A DNA stretch of 64,000 nt from Pseudonocardiaceae bacterium YIM PH 21723 (GTDB taxonomy: Bacteria; Actinomycetota; Actinomycetes; Mycobacteriales; Pseudonocardiaceae). Below are positions 7,737 to 16,744 of the stretch, piece by piece. How positions within the stretch are numbered: the stretch's first letter is position 1; every line of letters begins with the position of its first letter. The position numbers were made by a program, and so were the translations under genes. The stretch lies in the NCBI GenBank assembly GCA_003600225.1, contig QZFT01000056.1, positions 186,001 to 250,000 of the forward strand, read 5' to 3'. Under the pieces are notes generated by a model. It searched no databases. It was given only the letters and a program-made list of their open reading frames with translations, and had not been told where the DNA came from.

Positions 7737-10049
7737 ATGACGTCAGTAGCTCCATCGCGTTCGCAGGCGGACGAGTTCAGCACGCTGCAGGAAATCGAGC
7801 GGCGGGTGCTGTGGCTGTCCACGGCGATCATCCACCACGCCAACCAGGTACGCCCCAATCCGGGCGGCCTCAAGGTCGGTGGTCACCAGGCGTCGAGCGC
7901 CTCGATGGTGTCGATCATGAGCGCGTTGTACTTCCGGCACCTGCGGCCCCAGGACCGGGTCTCGGTGAAGCCGCACGCCTCCCCCGTGCTGCACGCGATC
8001 AACTACCTGCTCGGTGAGCTGGACGAGAAGTACCTGACCACGCTGCGCGAGTTCGGCGGACTGCAGAGCTACCCCAGCCGTTCCAAGGATCCCGACCCGG
8101 TCGACTACTCCACCGGCTCGGTCGGCATCGGCGCCACCGCGCCCATCTGGGGCGCACTGTCCCGGCGCTATGTGGACGCCACCCTGGGCGGCGCGGGCAC
8201 CGGCCGGCAGTACTCCCTGGTCGGCGACGCGGAGCTGGACGAGGGCGCGATCTGGGAGGCGATCCTGGACCCGGCCGTCGGTGAGCTGGGCGAGATCGTC
8301 TGGATCGTGGACCTGAACCGGCAGTCGCTGGACCGCGTGGTGCCGAACATCGCGGCGGAGAAGCTGCAGGGCATGTTCGCCGCCGCCGGCTGGCAGGTGC
8401 TCACCCTGAAGTACGGCCGGGTGCTGGAGGAGCTGTTCGCCCGCACCGGCGGCGCCGCGCTGCGCAGGCGGATCGACACCATGGCCAACCCGGAGTACCA
8501 GCGGCTGCTGCGCTGCCCGGCGGCGGAGCTGCGGAACCGGCTGGCGGGCGAGGACACCGAGATCGCCACCCTGCTGTCCACCCTGGACGATGACGCGCTG
8601 GTCGCCGCGGTGCGCGACCTGGGCGGCCACGACCAGGGTTCGCTGGACTGGGCCTTCCACAACATCGACGACAACCGGCCCACCGTGATCTTCGCGTACA
8701 CGGTGAAGGGCTGGAAGCTGCCGACGCAGGGTCACCCGCAGAACCACTCCTCGCTGCTCAAACCGGAGCAGTTCGCCGAACTGGCCACCCAGCTGGGTAC
8801 CTCGGCCGACGCGCCCTGGCAGCGGTTCGACCCGGACACCCCCGAGGGCAAGCTGTGTTCGGCGGCCGCCGAGCGGCTGCGCCGGGAACCCATCACCGCG
8901 CACCAGGTCGCGGAGCTGCCCACCGACATCGGGCGCACGCCCAGCGGCGTGGCCACCACCCAGGCGGCGCTGGGCCGGGTGCTGCTGGACCTGACCCGGC
9001 AGTCCCCCGAGGCGGCGCGGCGCATCGTCACCGTCAGCCCGGACGTCAGCTCGTCGACGAACCTGGGCGGCTGGGTGAACAAGGTCGGCGTCTGGTCGGC
9101 AGCCGAGCGCACCGACTGGTTCGCCGACGACGCGGAGACCCTGCTGCACTGGCGGGAACGGCCCACCGGCCAGCACATCGAGCTGGGTATCGCCGAGGTC
9201 AACCTGGTCGGCCTGCTCGGTGAACTCGGCGCTACCTGGAGCCGCTGGGGCCAGCCGCTGCTGCCCATCGGCGTGCTCTACGACCCGTTCGTGGAACGCG
9301 CCCTGGAACCGTGGTCCTTCGGCATCTACGCCGGCGGCCAGTCGATCCTGGTCGGCACCCCCTCCGGCGTCACGCTGGCCCCGGAGGGCGGCGCGCACCA
9401 ATCGATCAAGACCCCGTCCATCGGCATCGAGCAGCCGGGCTGCGTCAGCTACGAGCCGGCGTTCGCCATCGACACCGAGTGGACGCTGCTGGCCTCCCTC
9501 GCCCAGCTGGGCAAACCCGGCGGCAGCTCGGCCTACCTGCGGCTGTCCACCCGCCCGGTGGACCAGACCCTCGCCGCCGTCCCGACCGATCCGGCCGCCC
9601 GGGAGCGGCGCCGCCGCCAGGTGGTGGCCGGCGCGTATCCGCTGCGCCGCGTGGCGAACCCGAAGGTCACCATCGCGGTGATGGGCGCCGTCACCCCAGA
9701 GGCACTAGCGGCTGCCGACCGCCTCGACCAGGCAGGCGTGCCCGCCGACGTGGTCTGCGTGACCAATCCCGGACTGCTGTTCCAGGCGCTGCGCGCGCGG
9801 CAGGGTCGCGAATCGGCGGACAGCTGGATCCTGGACCAGGTGTTCCCCGCCGACCGGGCGGCGCCACTGGTCACCGTGCTGGACGGGCACCCGCACACGC
9901 TCGCGTTCCTCGGCACGATCAACCGGGTACCGACCACCACGCTGGGCGTGACCCGCTTCGGCCAGTCCGGCGGACTGGAGGACGTGTACCGGCACCACGG
10001 CCTGGACACCGATTCGATCATCCGGGCGGCCCTGGACCTGGCCGGGTGA
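7737..10049 (+). CDS. Thiamine-diphosphate enzyme of homodimeric pyruvate dehydrogenase E1 / transketolase type
   Basis: A 770-residue protein with the three-part layout of homodimeric E1 enzymes and transketolases: N-terminal ThDP domain with KVGGHQASSAS and the ThDP/metal motif GDAELDEGAIWEAI (from about residue 163), a central pyrimidine-binding domain (GIAEVNLVGLLGELGATW) and a C-terminal domain ending VTRFGQSGGLEDVYRHHGLD. IVWIVDLNRQSLDRVVPN and VIFAYTVKGWKLP resemble AceE more than plain transketolase. It is shorter than AceE (about 890). Start chosen at 7737, with GGGGAGGGA before it. No E2 or E3 genes are adjacent, so the substrate (pyruvate, other 2-oxoacid or sugar phosphate) is open. 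Confidence 0.85.
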   Translation: MTSVAPSRSQADEFSTLQEIERRVLWLSTAIIHHANQVRPNPGGLKVGGHQASSASMVSIMSALYFRHLRPQDRVSVKPHASPVLHAINYLLGELDEKYLTTLREFGGLQSYPSRSKDPDPVDYSTGSVGIGATAPIWGALSRRYVDATLGGAGTGRQYSLVGDAELDEGAIWEAILDPAVGELGEIVWIVDLNRQSLDRVVPNIAAEKLQGMFAAAGWQVLTLKYGRVLEELFARTGGAALRRRIDTMANPEYQRLLRCPAAELRNRLAGEDTEIATLLSTLDDDALVAAVRDLGGHDQGSLDWAFHNIDDNRPTVIFAYTVKGWKLPTQGHPQNHSSLLKPEQFAELATQLGTSADAPWQRFDPDTPEGKLCSAAAERLRREPITAHQVAELPTDIGRTPSGVATTQAALGRVLLDLTRQSPEAARRIVTVSPDVSSSTNLGGWVNKVGVWSAAERTDWFADDAETLLHWRERPTGQHIELGIAEVNLVGLLGELGATWSRWGQPLLPIGVLYDPFVERALEPWSFGIYAGGQSILVGTPSGVTLAPEGGAHQSIKTPSIGIEQPGCVSYEPAFAIDTEWTLLASLAQLGKPGGSSAYLRLSTRPVDQTLAAVPTDPAARERRRRQVVAGAYPLRRVANPKVTIAVMGAVTPEALAAADRLDQAGVPADVVCVTNPGLLFQALRARQGRESADSWILDQVFPADRAAPLVTVLDGHPHTLAFLGTINRVPTTTLGVTRFGQSGGLEDVYRHHGLDTDSIIRAALDLAG

Positions 10050-10060
10050 CGGTCACCATG

Positions 10061-10140
10061 CAGTAAGGGGCACCCATAGTGCGTTCAGCGCAGTAAGGGG
10101 CACCCATGCCGCGTTGAGTGCAGTAAGGGGCACCCATACT
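10061..10140. repeat. 30-bp direct repeat, 2.7 copies
   Basis: Units start at 10061, 10091 and 10121. Each begins with an invariant 17-base core, CAGTAAGGGGCACCCAT, followed by a 13-base part that is similar but not identical between copies 1 and 2; the third copy is truncated after about 20 bases. The array begins 11 bases after the stop of the ThDP enzyme and precedes the LysR gene. A degenerate reverse-complement of the core recurs near 32070-32087. Confidence 0.8.
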
Positions 10141-10208
10141 CGGACTCTGTGGAATGCGGCGGCTGGCCGAGGGATTTATTTCGGTCGGCGATCTGGTTGT
10201 CTGGACAG

Positions 10209-11107
10209 GTGATCGAGCTGCGGCAACTGGAGATGTTCGCCGCTGTGGTGCGGGCGGGCTCCTTCTCCGCCGCCGCGCGGGAGCTGCGGTGCAGCCAGCC
10301 CGCGATCAGCCAGCAGATGCGCGCGCTGGAGCGGGCCATGGGCGGACCGCTGTTCGTGCGTGCGGGCCGCTGGCTGGAACTGACCGCCGCCGGCCGGTTG
10401 CTCGCCGAACGGACCACGGTGATGCTCGCGGAACTCGCCGCCACCCGGCAGCGGGTGCGCGCGGTCGCCGCCGAGGACTTCGACACGGTGCGGGTGTGCG
10501 GCTTCCCAGCGCGAACGCGTACCTGATACCCCGCGCCGCGGCCATCCTGATGCGGGAGCGGCCCCGGTTACGGGTCGAGCTGAGCGAGCTGGAACCACCG
10601 GACTCGTTCGCCAAACTCCGCGGCGCGGAATGCGAGCTGGTCATCGGATTCGGTTACGTGGACGGGGATCAGGACGCCGCCACGGCGGACATGCTGCGTG
10701 TGCCGTTGCTGTCCGAGCAGCTGGACCTGCTGCTGCCCCGGGACCACCCGCTCGCCGACAGGTCCACGGTGGACCTGGCCGAACTGGCAGGTGAGCGCTG
10801 GATCGGCGGCTGCCTCCGCTGCCGCGACGCGGTCACCAAGGCCTGCGCCGAGGCGGGATTCGAGCCGGATCTGGCCTGTACCACCGACGACAACCTGGCC
10901 ATCCAGGCGCTCGTCGGCGCCGGGCTCGGCGTGGCGCTGGTACCCCGGCTGCTGCTGTCCGCGCTCCACCAGCAGGGGGTCGTCGCGGTGCCGCTCAAGG
11001 AACCGCTCCGCAGGCACACCGCCGTTTACACCTGGCCGGATCTGATCCAGGTTCCGGTGGTCCGGGCCGCCATCGACGCGCTGGTCAGCGCGGCCCGGCT
11101 GCCATAA
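10209..11107 (+). pseudogene. LysR family regulator with a 1-base frameshift
   Basis: The N-terminal HTH (IELRQLEMFAAVVRAGSF ... AISQQMRALE) reads from the GTG at 10209, but the frame ends at 10526. The effector-binding domain continues in another frame from about 10505 (PSANAYLIPRAAAILMRERP) to 11107. One missing C in the CCC run at 10505-10507 explains the break: a CCCC run would restore a normal LysR chain of about 300 residues (GFPSANAYLIP). Either a true mutation, a phase-variable tract or a sequencing error. The regulator sits just upstream of a YeiH-type exporter, a neighbour often controlled by LysR proteins. Confidence 0.85.
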
Positions 11108-11176
11108 CCAGCGCTTGGGCCACCCCAGGCAATCACCGGCTATCCGGCTTCACACGGTCCTGACACCGTGAGGTCC

Positions 11177-12160
11177 ATGGCCCTCCTTCGCACCAGGACT
11201 CCCTCCGCGCTGCCCGGCCTGCTGGTCACCGCGGCCGGGGTGGCGGTGGCCATGCTGATCAACGGCCTGCTGCCGATGGTCAGCGCGCTCACCGCAGCCG
11301 TCCTGCTCGGGGCGCTGCTGACGAACGCCGGCCTGCTGCGCCCGGCCTACGCCCCGGGCATCAGGCTGGCCGCCCGGCGGCTGCTGCGCATCGGCGTCGC
11401 CCTGCTGGGCCTGAAACTGGTGTTCGGCGAGGTCCTGGCCCTCGGACCCGGAGTGCTCGCGCTGGTGGTCGGCGCCGTCGCGCTGACCTTCTGCGGAACC
11501 CGGTGGCTGGGCAGCAGGCTCGGCGTCCACCCGGGGCTGTCCCTGCTGGTCGCGACCGGCTTCTCCATCTGCGGGGCGTCGGCCGTGGCGGCGATGAACG
11601 GGGTCAGCGAACAGGACGAGCGGGAGGTGGCCAGGGCACTGGGCCTGGTGACCCTGTTCGGCAGCCTGGCGATGATCGCGTTTCCGCTGGTGGAACCGGA
11701 TCTGGGCCTCACCCCGACCGGCTACGGGATCTGGGCCGGCGGCAGCCTGCACGAGGTCGCCCAGGTGGTCGCCGCAGCAGCCCCGGTCGGTGGCGCGCTC
11801 GCCATCGCGGTCGCGGTGAAGCTGACCAGGGTGGTGCTGCTGGCCCCGCTGCTCGCGGTCGTCGGCTACACCGAACGGCGCCGCTGCACCGGAACCCACC
11901 GGCCACCGATCATCCCGGCGTTCGTCGTCGGATTCCTGGTCATGGCGGTGATCCGCAGCCTCGGCGTGCTGCCCGGCGGCCTGCTGGATGCCGTGTCCTT
12001 TGTGGACACCCTGCTGCTGGCCGCGGGCATGTTCGCCCTGGGCAGCGCCGTCCGGCTGCGGGAGCTGACCCGGTCCGGCGGCCCGGTGCTGCTGCTCGGC
12101 CTGCTGTCCACCCTGTTGATCGCCGGCATCACCCTGGCCGGCGTGCTGATCCTGACCTGA
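11177..12160 (+). CDS. YeiH-type putative sulfate/sulfite exporter (UPF0324)
   Basis: A 327-residue integral membrane protein of the UPF0324/YeiH family, with about ten hydrophobic helices. The family blocks GFSICGASAVAAMNG and GSLHEVAQVVAAAA are both present, as is the N-terminal GALLTNAGLL region. The ATG at 11177 is taken; a GTG three codons upstream (11168) is possible. Family members are proposed exporters of sulfate, sulfite or organosulfonates, and in enterobacteria the gene adjoins a LysR regulator, as here. A cysteine-dioxygenase-like gene starts 11 bases after its stop, so the two are almost surely co-transcribed. Confidence 0.88.
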   Translation: MALLRTRTPSALPGLLVTAAGVAVAMLINGLLPMVSALTAAVLLGALLTNAGLLRPAYAPGIRLAARRLLRIGVALLGLKLVFGEVLALGPGVLALVVGAVALTFCGTRWLGSRLGVHPGLSLLVATGFSICGASAVAAMNGVSEQDEREVARALGLVTLFGSLAMIAFPLVEPDLGLTPTGYGIWAGGSLHEVAQVVAAAAPVGGALAIAVAVKLTRVVLLAPLLAVVGYTERRRCTGTHRPPIIPAFVVGFLVMAVIRSLGVLPGGLLDAVSFVDTLLLAAGMFALGSAVRLRELTRSGGPVLLLGLLSTLLIAGITLAGVLILT

Positions 12161-12171
12161 GCGAGGAGATC

Positions 12172-12675
12172 ATGCTGCTACTCACCCCGGCCGCCGCGCG
12201 GCTGGTCACCGACATCCGGATCGCGACCCGGACCGGCCCGGCGCGAGTGGCCCGGGCGCTGCGCCCGTATCTGACCGATCCACTGCTACTGGACCCCGAC
12301 CAGTTCCAGCCGGACCCGGATCAGTACGTGCAACACGTGCTGCACGTGGAGCCGGACGGCTCGTTCTCGCTGGTGGCGCTGGTGTGGTTGCCCGGTCAGG
12401 TGACCCCGGTGCACGACCACGTCTCCTGGTGCGTGGTCGGCGTGTGGCGCGGGGCGGAGCACGAGACCACCTACCGGATCTCCGACGATCAGCTGGTGCC
12501 GGAGTCGGTCCGGATCTCCTACCAGGGCGCGGCCGATTACCTGATGCCGCCGGGCGACATCCACCGGGTCAGCAACGCCACCGACGGCCTGGTGGTGTCC
12601 CTGCACATCTACGGCTGCGACGTGAACCGCCTCGGCTCCAGCATCCGCCGCTGCTACGACCTGCCCATACGGTGA
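12172..12675 (+). CDS. Cysteine dioxygenase-type cupin
   Basis: A 167-residue cupin of the cysteine dioxygenase family, which oxidises a thiol to a sulfinate with O2 and a ferrous ion held by three histidines. The ligands are visible: His81 and His83 in PVHDHVSWCVVG and His131 in GDIHRVSN. The Cys in this first cupin motif is where CDOs carry a motif cysteine or glycine. It starts with an ATG 11 bases after the exporter, behind GAGGAG. Making sulfinate, then sulfite/sulfate, and exporting it fits the pair. Cysteine is the likely substrate; 3-mercaptopropionate or another thiol is possible. Confidence 0.87.
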   Translation: MLLLTPAAARLVTDIRIATRTGPARVARALRPYLTDPLLLDPDQFQPDPDQYVQHVLHVEPDGSFSLVALVWLPGQVTPVHDHVSWCVVGVWRGAEHETTYRISDDQLVPESVRISYQGAADYLMPPGDIHRVSNATDGLVVSLHIYGCDVNRLGSSIRRCYDLPIR

Positions 12676-12708
12676 AGGGGCACCCCATTCCGGAATGCCC
12701 CTTCACCG
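12670..12708. terminator. Hairpin between convergent cysteine dioxygenase and helicase genes
   Basis: Arms CGGTGAAGGGGCA (12670-12682) and TGCCCCTTCACCG (12696-12708) pair perfectly over 13 bases; the loop contains the palindrome ATTCCGGAAT that can extend pairing. It overlaps the stop codon of the upstream gene and ends 10 bases before the helicase stop, so it can serve both directions. The GGGGCACCC part resembles the core of the 30-bp repeats at 10061. Confidence 0.7.
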
Positions 12709-12717
12709 CACAGCTTG

Positions 12718-14448
12718 TTAGCGCTTCTTCGGCGGGCGGCGACGCTCGGCGCCACCGAAGCCGGCACCGGTACTGCTGCCGCCACGGTCCCGGCGGACGA
12801 CCGGCTTGCGGCCGCGGATCTCGGTGCGGCGCAACGCGTTCATCACGTCTTCAACGGAGCCCTCGGGCACCTCGACCAGCGAGAACTTGTCGGTGATCTC
12901 GATGGCGCCGATGTCCTTGCCCCGCAGCGGGGACTCGCCGGTGATCGCACCGACCAGGTCCTGCGGCCGGATGCCGACGCTGCGGCCGACACCCAGGTAG
13001 ATCTTGCCCATGCCCACGGTCGTCGGGCGCGGCTTGCGCGGACCGCTGGAGTCGCGGACGGCGCCGCCGCCCTCGCGCTCGCGCGGCGGGCGGGCCGCCG
13101 GGATCTCCTCCTCGTCGGCCACCGGGCCGCTGACCTCGTGGGCCAGCTTGACCGCGGCCAGGGCCACGTCCATCACGTCGTACTCGTCGGCGAGGGTCTC
13201 GACCACGACCCGGAACTCGTCCAGGCCGCCGCCGAGGAGCATCTCCTCCAGGGAGGCCCTGGTCAGGTCCAGGCGACGGGCACGCAGGTCGGCGATCGTG
13301 GGCAGCCGGTCCACGTTGATCTTCTGCTTGGTGACCCGCTCGATGTTCTTCAGCTGCCGGTGCTCGCGCGGCTCGACCAGGGTGATGGCCACACCCTCAC
13401 GGCCGGCGCGGCCGACCCGGCCGACGCGGTGCACGTAGGCCTCGGGGGCGGACGGCACGTTGTAGTTGATGACGTGGGTGAGCTGGTCGATGTCCAGGCC
13501 GCGGGCCGCGACGTCGGTGGCGATCAGCAGGTCCACGGTGGCGGCGCGCAGCCGGTTCATCACCCGGTCGCGGTGTTCCTGGCTCATGCCGCCGTGCAGC
13601 GCCTCGGCCCGGTAACCGCGGCCGTTCATGGCCTCGGTGAGCTCGTCGACCTCTTCCCGGGTGCGGCAGAAGACGATCGCCGCGGTCGGCGCCTCGACGT
13701 CGAGCACCCGGCCCAGGGCGGCGGCCTTGTGCGGGCGGGACACCATGAAGGCGCTCTGCCGGACCTTCGGCTGGTCCTGGTCGGAGACCGGCTTGCGGGC
13801 GATCTCGATCCGGATCGGGTCGGTCAGGTGCCGCTTGACCAGGCCGTCCACCCGGTGCGGCATGGTGGCCGAGAACAGCACGGTCTGCCGGTCGCTGGGC
13901 ACCTCGGTGAGGATCTGCTCGATCTCCTCGGCGAAGCCCATGTCCAGCATCTCGTCGGCCTCGTCGAGCACGACGGTCTTGATCTCGCTCAGCCGCAGCG
14001 TGCCCCGGCCGATGTGGTCGATCGCGCGGCCCGGGGTGGCGATGACGATGTCCACGCCCCGGTTGAGGGCCTGGAGCTGACGGCCGATGGGCTGGCCGCC
14101 GTAGACCGGCAGCACCCGGGCGCCGAGGTCCTTGCCGTAGCGGTGGAACGCCTGGGCGACCTGCACCGCGAGCTCGCGGGTCGGGGTCAGCACCAGCGCC
14201 ACCGGGTTCCGGCCCCGGTCGCCCTCGGGCAGGTTGTGCAGCACCGGCAGCGCGAAGGCCGCGGTCTTGCCGGTACCGGTCGCGGCCTGGCCGAGAACGT
14301 CCTTGCCGGTGAGCAGCGCGGGGATGGAGTGCTGCTGGATGGGGGTGGGCTCTTCGTAGCCGAGCGCGGACAGCGCCTGCAGCAGCTCGGGACGAAGATC
14401 CAGGTCGGCGAAGCTCGTGGCTTCGTCAGCGGCCGTGGTGTTGCTCAT
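12718..14448 (-). CDS. deaD: DEAD-box ATP-dependent RNA helicase (DeaD/CsdA type)
   Basis: A 576-residue helicase with all core motifs: Q motif (EPTPIQQHSIP), motif I ATGTGKT, PTRELA, VVLDEADEMLD (motif II, about residue 163), SATM (III), and HRVGRVGRAGR (VI). After the RecA domains comes a DbpA-like RNA-binding domain (KIYLGVGRSVGIRPQDLVGA ... DKFSLVEVP, about 475-545) and a basic RGG-like tail ending RRRPPKKR. Such proteins unwind rRNA or mRNA structure, often during ribosome assembly and cold shock, in the cytoplasm. A leader of about 200 bases lies upstream; I see no defined element in it. Confidence 0.93.
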   Translation of the reverse strand: MSNTTAADEATSFADLDLRPELLQALSALGYEEPTPIQQHSIPALLTGKDVLGQAATGTGKTAAFALPVLHNLPEGDRGRNPVALVLTPTRELAVQVAQAFHRYGKDLGARVLPVYGGQPIGRQLQALNRGVDIVIATPGRAIDHIGRGTLRLSEIKTVVLDEADEMLDMGFAEEIEQILTEVPSDRQTVLFSATMPHRVDGLVKRHLTDPIRIEIARKPVSDQDQPKVRQSAFMVSRPHKAAALGRVLDVEAPTAAIVFCRTREEVDELTEAMNGRGYRAEALHGGMSQEHRDRVMNRLRAATVDLLIATDVAARGLDIDQLTHVINYNVPSAPEAYVHRVGRVGRAGREGVAITLVEPREHRQLKNIERVTKQKINVDRLPTIADLRARRLDLTRASLEEMLLGGGLDEFRVVVETLADEYDVMDVALAAVKLAHEVSGPVADEEEIPAARPPREREGGGAVRDSSGPRKPRPTTVGMGKIYLGVGRSVGIRPQDLVGAITGESPLRGKDIGAIEITDKFSLVEVPEGSVEDVMNALRRTEIRGRKPVVRRDRGGSSTGAGFGGAERRRPPKKR

Positions 14449-14651
14449 ACAGTCAAATCCTGGTCGTCAGGTCGTCAGCACGACTCGATGTACCCGCGAA
14501 CGGGTTCCGGTAACTGGAGGGCCGGGCACGGACATGCATCTGTTCGCGCTGTCTGCCAAGGGAGGATGCCCAACCAGTGCGGGATATGCGTGTCGAAGCT
14601 CTGCGGCCTTCCCCGGCGTCAAGATGATCTGGCCGGGGACCAGCTCTTAAT

Positions 14652-15275
14652 CTACCTGACCGGGGTCTCCGGTGGAGAACCCGCTCCCCGATCGGGTCGC
14701 CACAGGGGCCAGAACGGCGGTCCGCCGGGTAGGTGGAACACCGGTCCCCGCAGCTCGTATCCATGGCGCTCGTACAGCCTGCGCGACCCTGGGCTGCTGG
14801 CATGCAGGAAGGCCGGGATGCCCTCGGCATCCAGCCGCTCGTGCCGATGGTCCAGCAGAATGCCACCCAGACCACGTCCTTGCTGGTCAGGACGGGTAGC
14901 CAGGAACGCGAGGAACTGGTGTGGGACGTCCTGCGGATGGTTGTTCTCGAACAGTTCGTCCAGGATCCGGAACCGCTCGGTGTGCTCACCGCAGGCGGTT
15001 TTCAGCAGCACGTCGTAGTCGGCCGGCGGCGGGCCGGACGGCTCGGCGAACCACACGGCCGCCGCCACCGGCGTGTCCGGCCCGTCCTCAAGGAGATGGA
15101 TCTCACCGTGGGCGAGGGCGTGATCGACGTAGATCCGGAAGTTCGCGGGCAGCACCCGGGCCCGTTCGACGGGGTCCGCGATGAGCCAGGCGGTGGCGGG
15201 CAGGTCGTGGAAGGCGGTGGCGATCAGCCCGGCGATCCCGGCGGCGTCGTCCACGGTGGCCTGACGGATGGTCAA
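14652..15275 (-). CDS. GNAT family N-acetyltransferase, TTG start
   Basis: A 207-residue acetyltransferase with the acetyl-CoA motif RPDQQGRGLGGILLDHR and the later LHASSPGSRRLYERHGYE block. I take the TTG at 15275, which overlaps the TGA of the upstream permease (TTGA) and has AAGGAG six bases before it; no ATG or GTG near the domain start has such a site. The frame runs upstream through the permease as an overlapping open frame, but that part is a shadow. Translational coupling suggests it works with the APC permease, perhaps acetylating the imported amine or amino acid; that is inference. Confidence 0.83.
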   Translation of the reverse strand: MTIRQATVDDAAGIAGLIATAFHDLPATAWLIADPVERARVLPANFRIYVDHALAHGEIHLLEDGPDTPVAAAVWFAEPSGPPPADYDVLLKTACGEHTERFRILDELFENNHPQDVPHQFLAFLATRPDQQGRGLGGILLDHRHERLDAEGIPAFLHASSPGSRRLYERHGYELRGPVFHLPGGPPFWPLWRPDRGAGSPPETPVR

Positions 15276-16690
15276 CGATTCTCCTTGATCAGGGCCAGCA
15301 GGGCGATCGCCAGATAGGCACAGGGGATGCCCCAGCGCAGGGGCGAGGAGGGTTCGACGCCGAGCAGCGTGGCGAAGTTGGCCAAGGCCAGCCCGAGGAC
15401 GATCAGCAGGGCCACGGCGGCGATGATCGGCGCGACGAGCCTGCGCCACGCCGTCTCCCCCGTCCTGTTCCGCATGAAGAAGGCGACCACGGCGATCGCG
15501 GTGGTGGCGATGAGCAGCAGCACACCAAGGCCACCCGTGGTGCCACCCCAGAAGAACAGCTGCACCACCGGGTCGAGGCCGGCGGCCGCGTAGATCACGA
15601 TGACCACGAGTCCGATGACCGACTGCACCAGCGAGCCGAGCTGCGGTGATCCGGTGCGGGCCGACGTCCGGCTGAAGATCTCCGGCAGCACGCGCTCCCG
15701 GCCGAGCGCGAAGACGTACCGCGCGGTCGTGTTGTGGAAGCTGATCATCGCGGCGAGCACGCTCGTCACGAAGAGCACCCGGCCGATGCCGACGACGGTG
15801 GCGCCGAGGTGCGTACCGGCCAGCTGGAAGATCAGCTCGGTGCTGTGCTCCTGGGACTGCGCGACGATCTGCCCGGGTCCGGTCGCCACGCTCATCGCCC
15901 AGGAGCTGAAGGTGTACAGGCCGGCGATGACGCCCACCGCTACATAACTGGCGATCCGCACCGTCCGCTGTGGATCTCGGGCCTCCTCGGAGTACACCAC
16001 CGCACCCTCGAAGCCGACGAAGCCCAGCACCCCGAGCGCCAGGATCGCCCCGACTCCCGGCGCGGCCAGCGCGGACGGGTCCAACGCGTCGAGTGAGACA
16101 GTGCCGCCGGCCGGGTGCGCGAGGTCGGCGACGCTGAACACGACGATCACCGCGACCTCCGCCACCAGCAGCACCGCGAGGACCCGGCCGCTGACGTCGA
16201 CGTGTTGCAGGCCGAGTACCGCCACGATCAGCCAGGCGGCCAGCGCGACCATCCACCAGGCCACCGGCAGGCCGAACCAGTCCTGGAGCAACGGTGTGGC
16301 GGCCGCACCGATCGCGCCGTAGAGCGCTACCTGGAGCACGTTGTAGGCGACCAGCGCGATCCAGGCACCGGCGACACCGGTCCGGCGACCGAGGCCGCGG
16401 GCGATGTAGGTGTAGAAGGCGCCGGCGTTGGCCACATGCCGGGCCATGGACACGTATCCGACGCAGAACAGGGCCAGGATCGCGCCGATCACCAGGAACG
16501 CCACCGGCAATCCGGTGATGCCGGTGACCGCGTAGCCGGTGGTCACCACCCCGGCGACCACGGTCAGCGGCGATGCCGCGGACAGGACGAAGAAGACCAC
16601 GGACGGGACGCCGAGCCGATCGGCAGCCAATCCTGGAAGTGGTGTGCTGATAACGGTTCCCCCCGTTGTACCTGCGTGCGCATTCCGCAC
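15272..16690 (-). CDS. APC family amino acid/amine permease
   Basis: A 472-residue membrane transporter with about 12 helices. The first helix carries the family pattern LSAASPLTVVAGVV, followed by GITGLPVAFLVIGAILALF and the conserved GFEGAVVYSEEARDPQRTVRIA loop, in which the E-E-A-R-x-P element is typical of APC permeases. It moves amino acids or polyamines across the cytoplasmic membrane, probably by proton symport; substrate unknown. The GTG at 16690 follows a GGGGG stretch. It is coupled to the downstream GNAT by a 4-base overlap. Upstream, the left structured repeat begins only 55 bases away. Confidence 0.88.
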   Translation of the reverse strand: MRNAHAGTTGGTVISTPLPGLAADRLGVPSVVFFVLSAASPLTVVAGVVTTGYAVTGITGLPVAFLVIGAILALFCVGYVSMARHVANAGAFYTYIARGLGRRTGVAGAWIALVAYNVLQVALYGAIGAAATPLLQDWFGLPVAWWMVALAAWLIVAVLGLQHVDVSGRVLAVLLVAEVAVIVVFSVADLAHPAGGTVSLDALDPSALAAPGVGAILALGVLGFVGFEGAVVYSEEARDPQRTVRIASYVAVGVIAGLYTFSSWAMSVATGPGQIVAQSQEHSTELIFQLAGTHLGATVVGIGRVLFVTSVLAAMISFHNTTARYVFALGRERVLPEIFSRTSARTGSPQLGSLVQSVIGLVVIVIYAAAGLDPVVQLFFWGGTTGGLGVLLLIATTAIAVVAFFMRNRTGETAWRRLVAPIIAAVALLIVLGLALANFATLLGVEPSSPLRWGIPCAYLAIALLALIKENR

Positions 16691-16744
16691 GCGCCCCCGG
16701 TTAGGAGGTTACAAGATCTGGTTTGTTGTGGGGGTGAGTCTCCT

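Noticed and set aside
10061-10140. CRISPR-like array
   Set aside because: Only 2.7 units, with similar rather than unique intervening parts, and no cas genes nearby.
12715-15018. Long plus-strand frame opposite the DEAD-box helicase
   Set aside because: It is the reverse of a clear helicase gene and has low-complexity, Gly/Asp/Val/His-rich composition typical of shadow frames.
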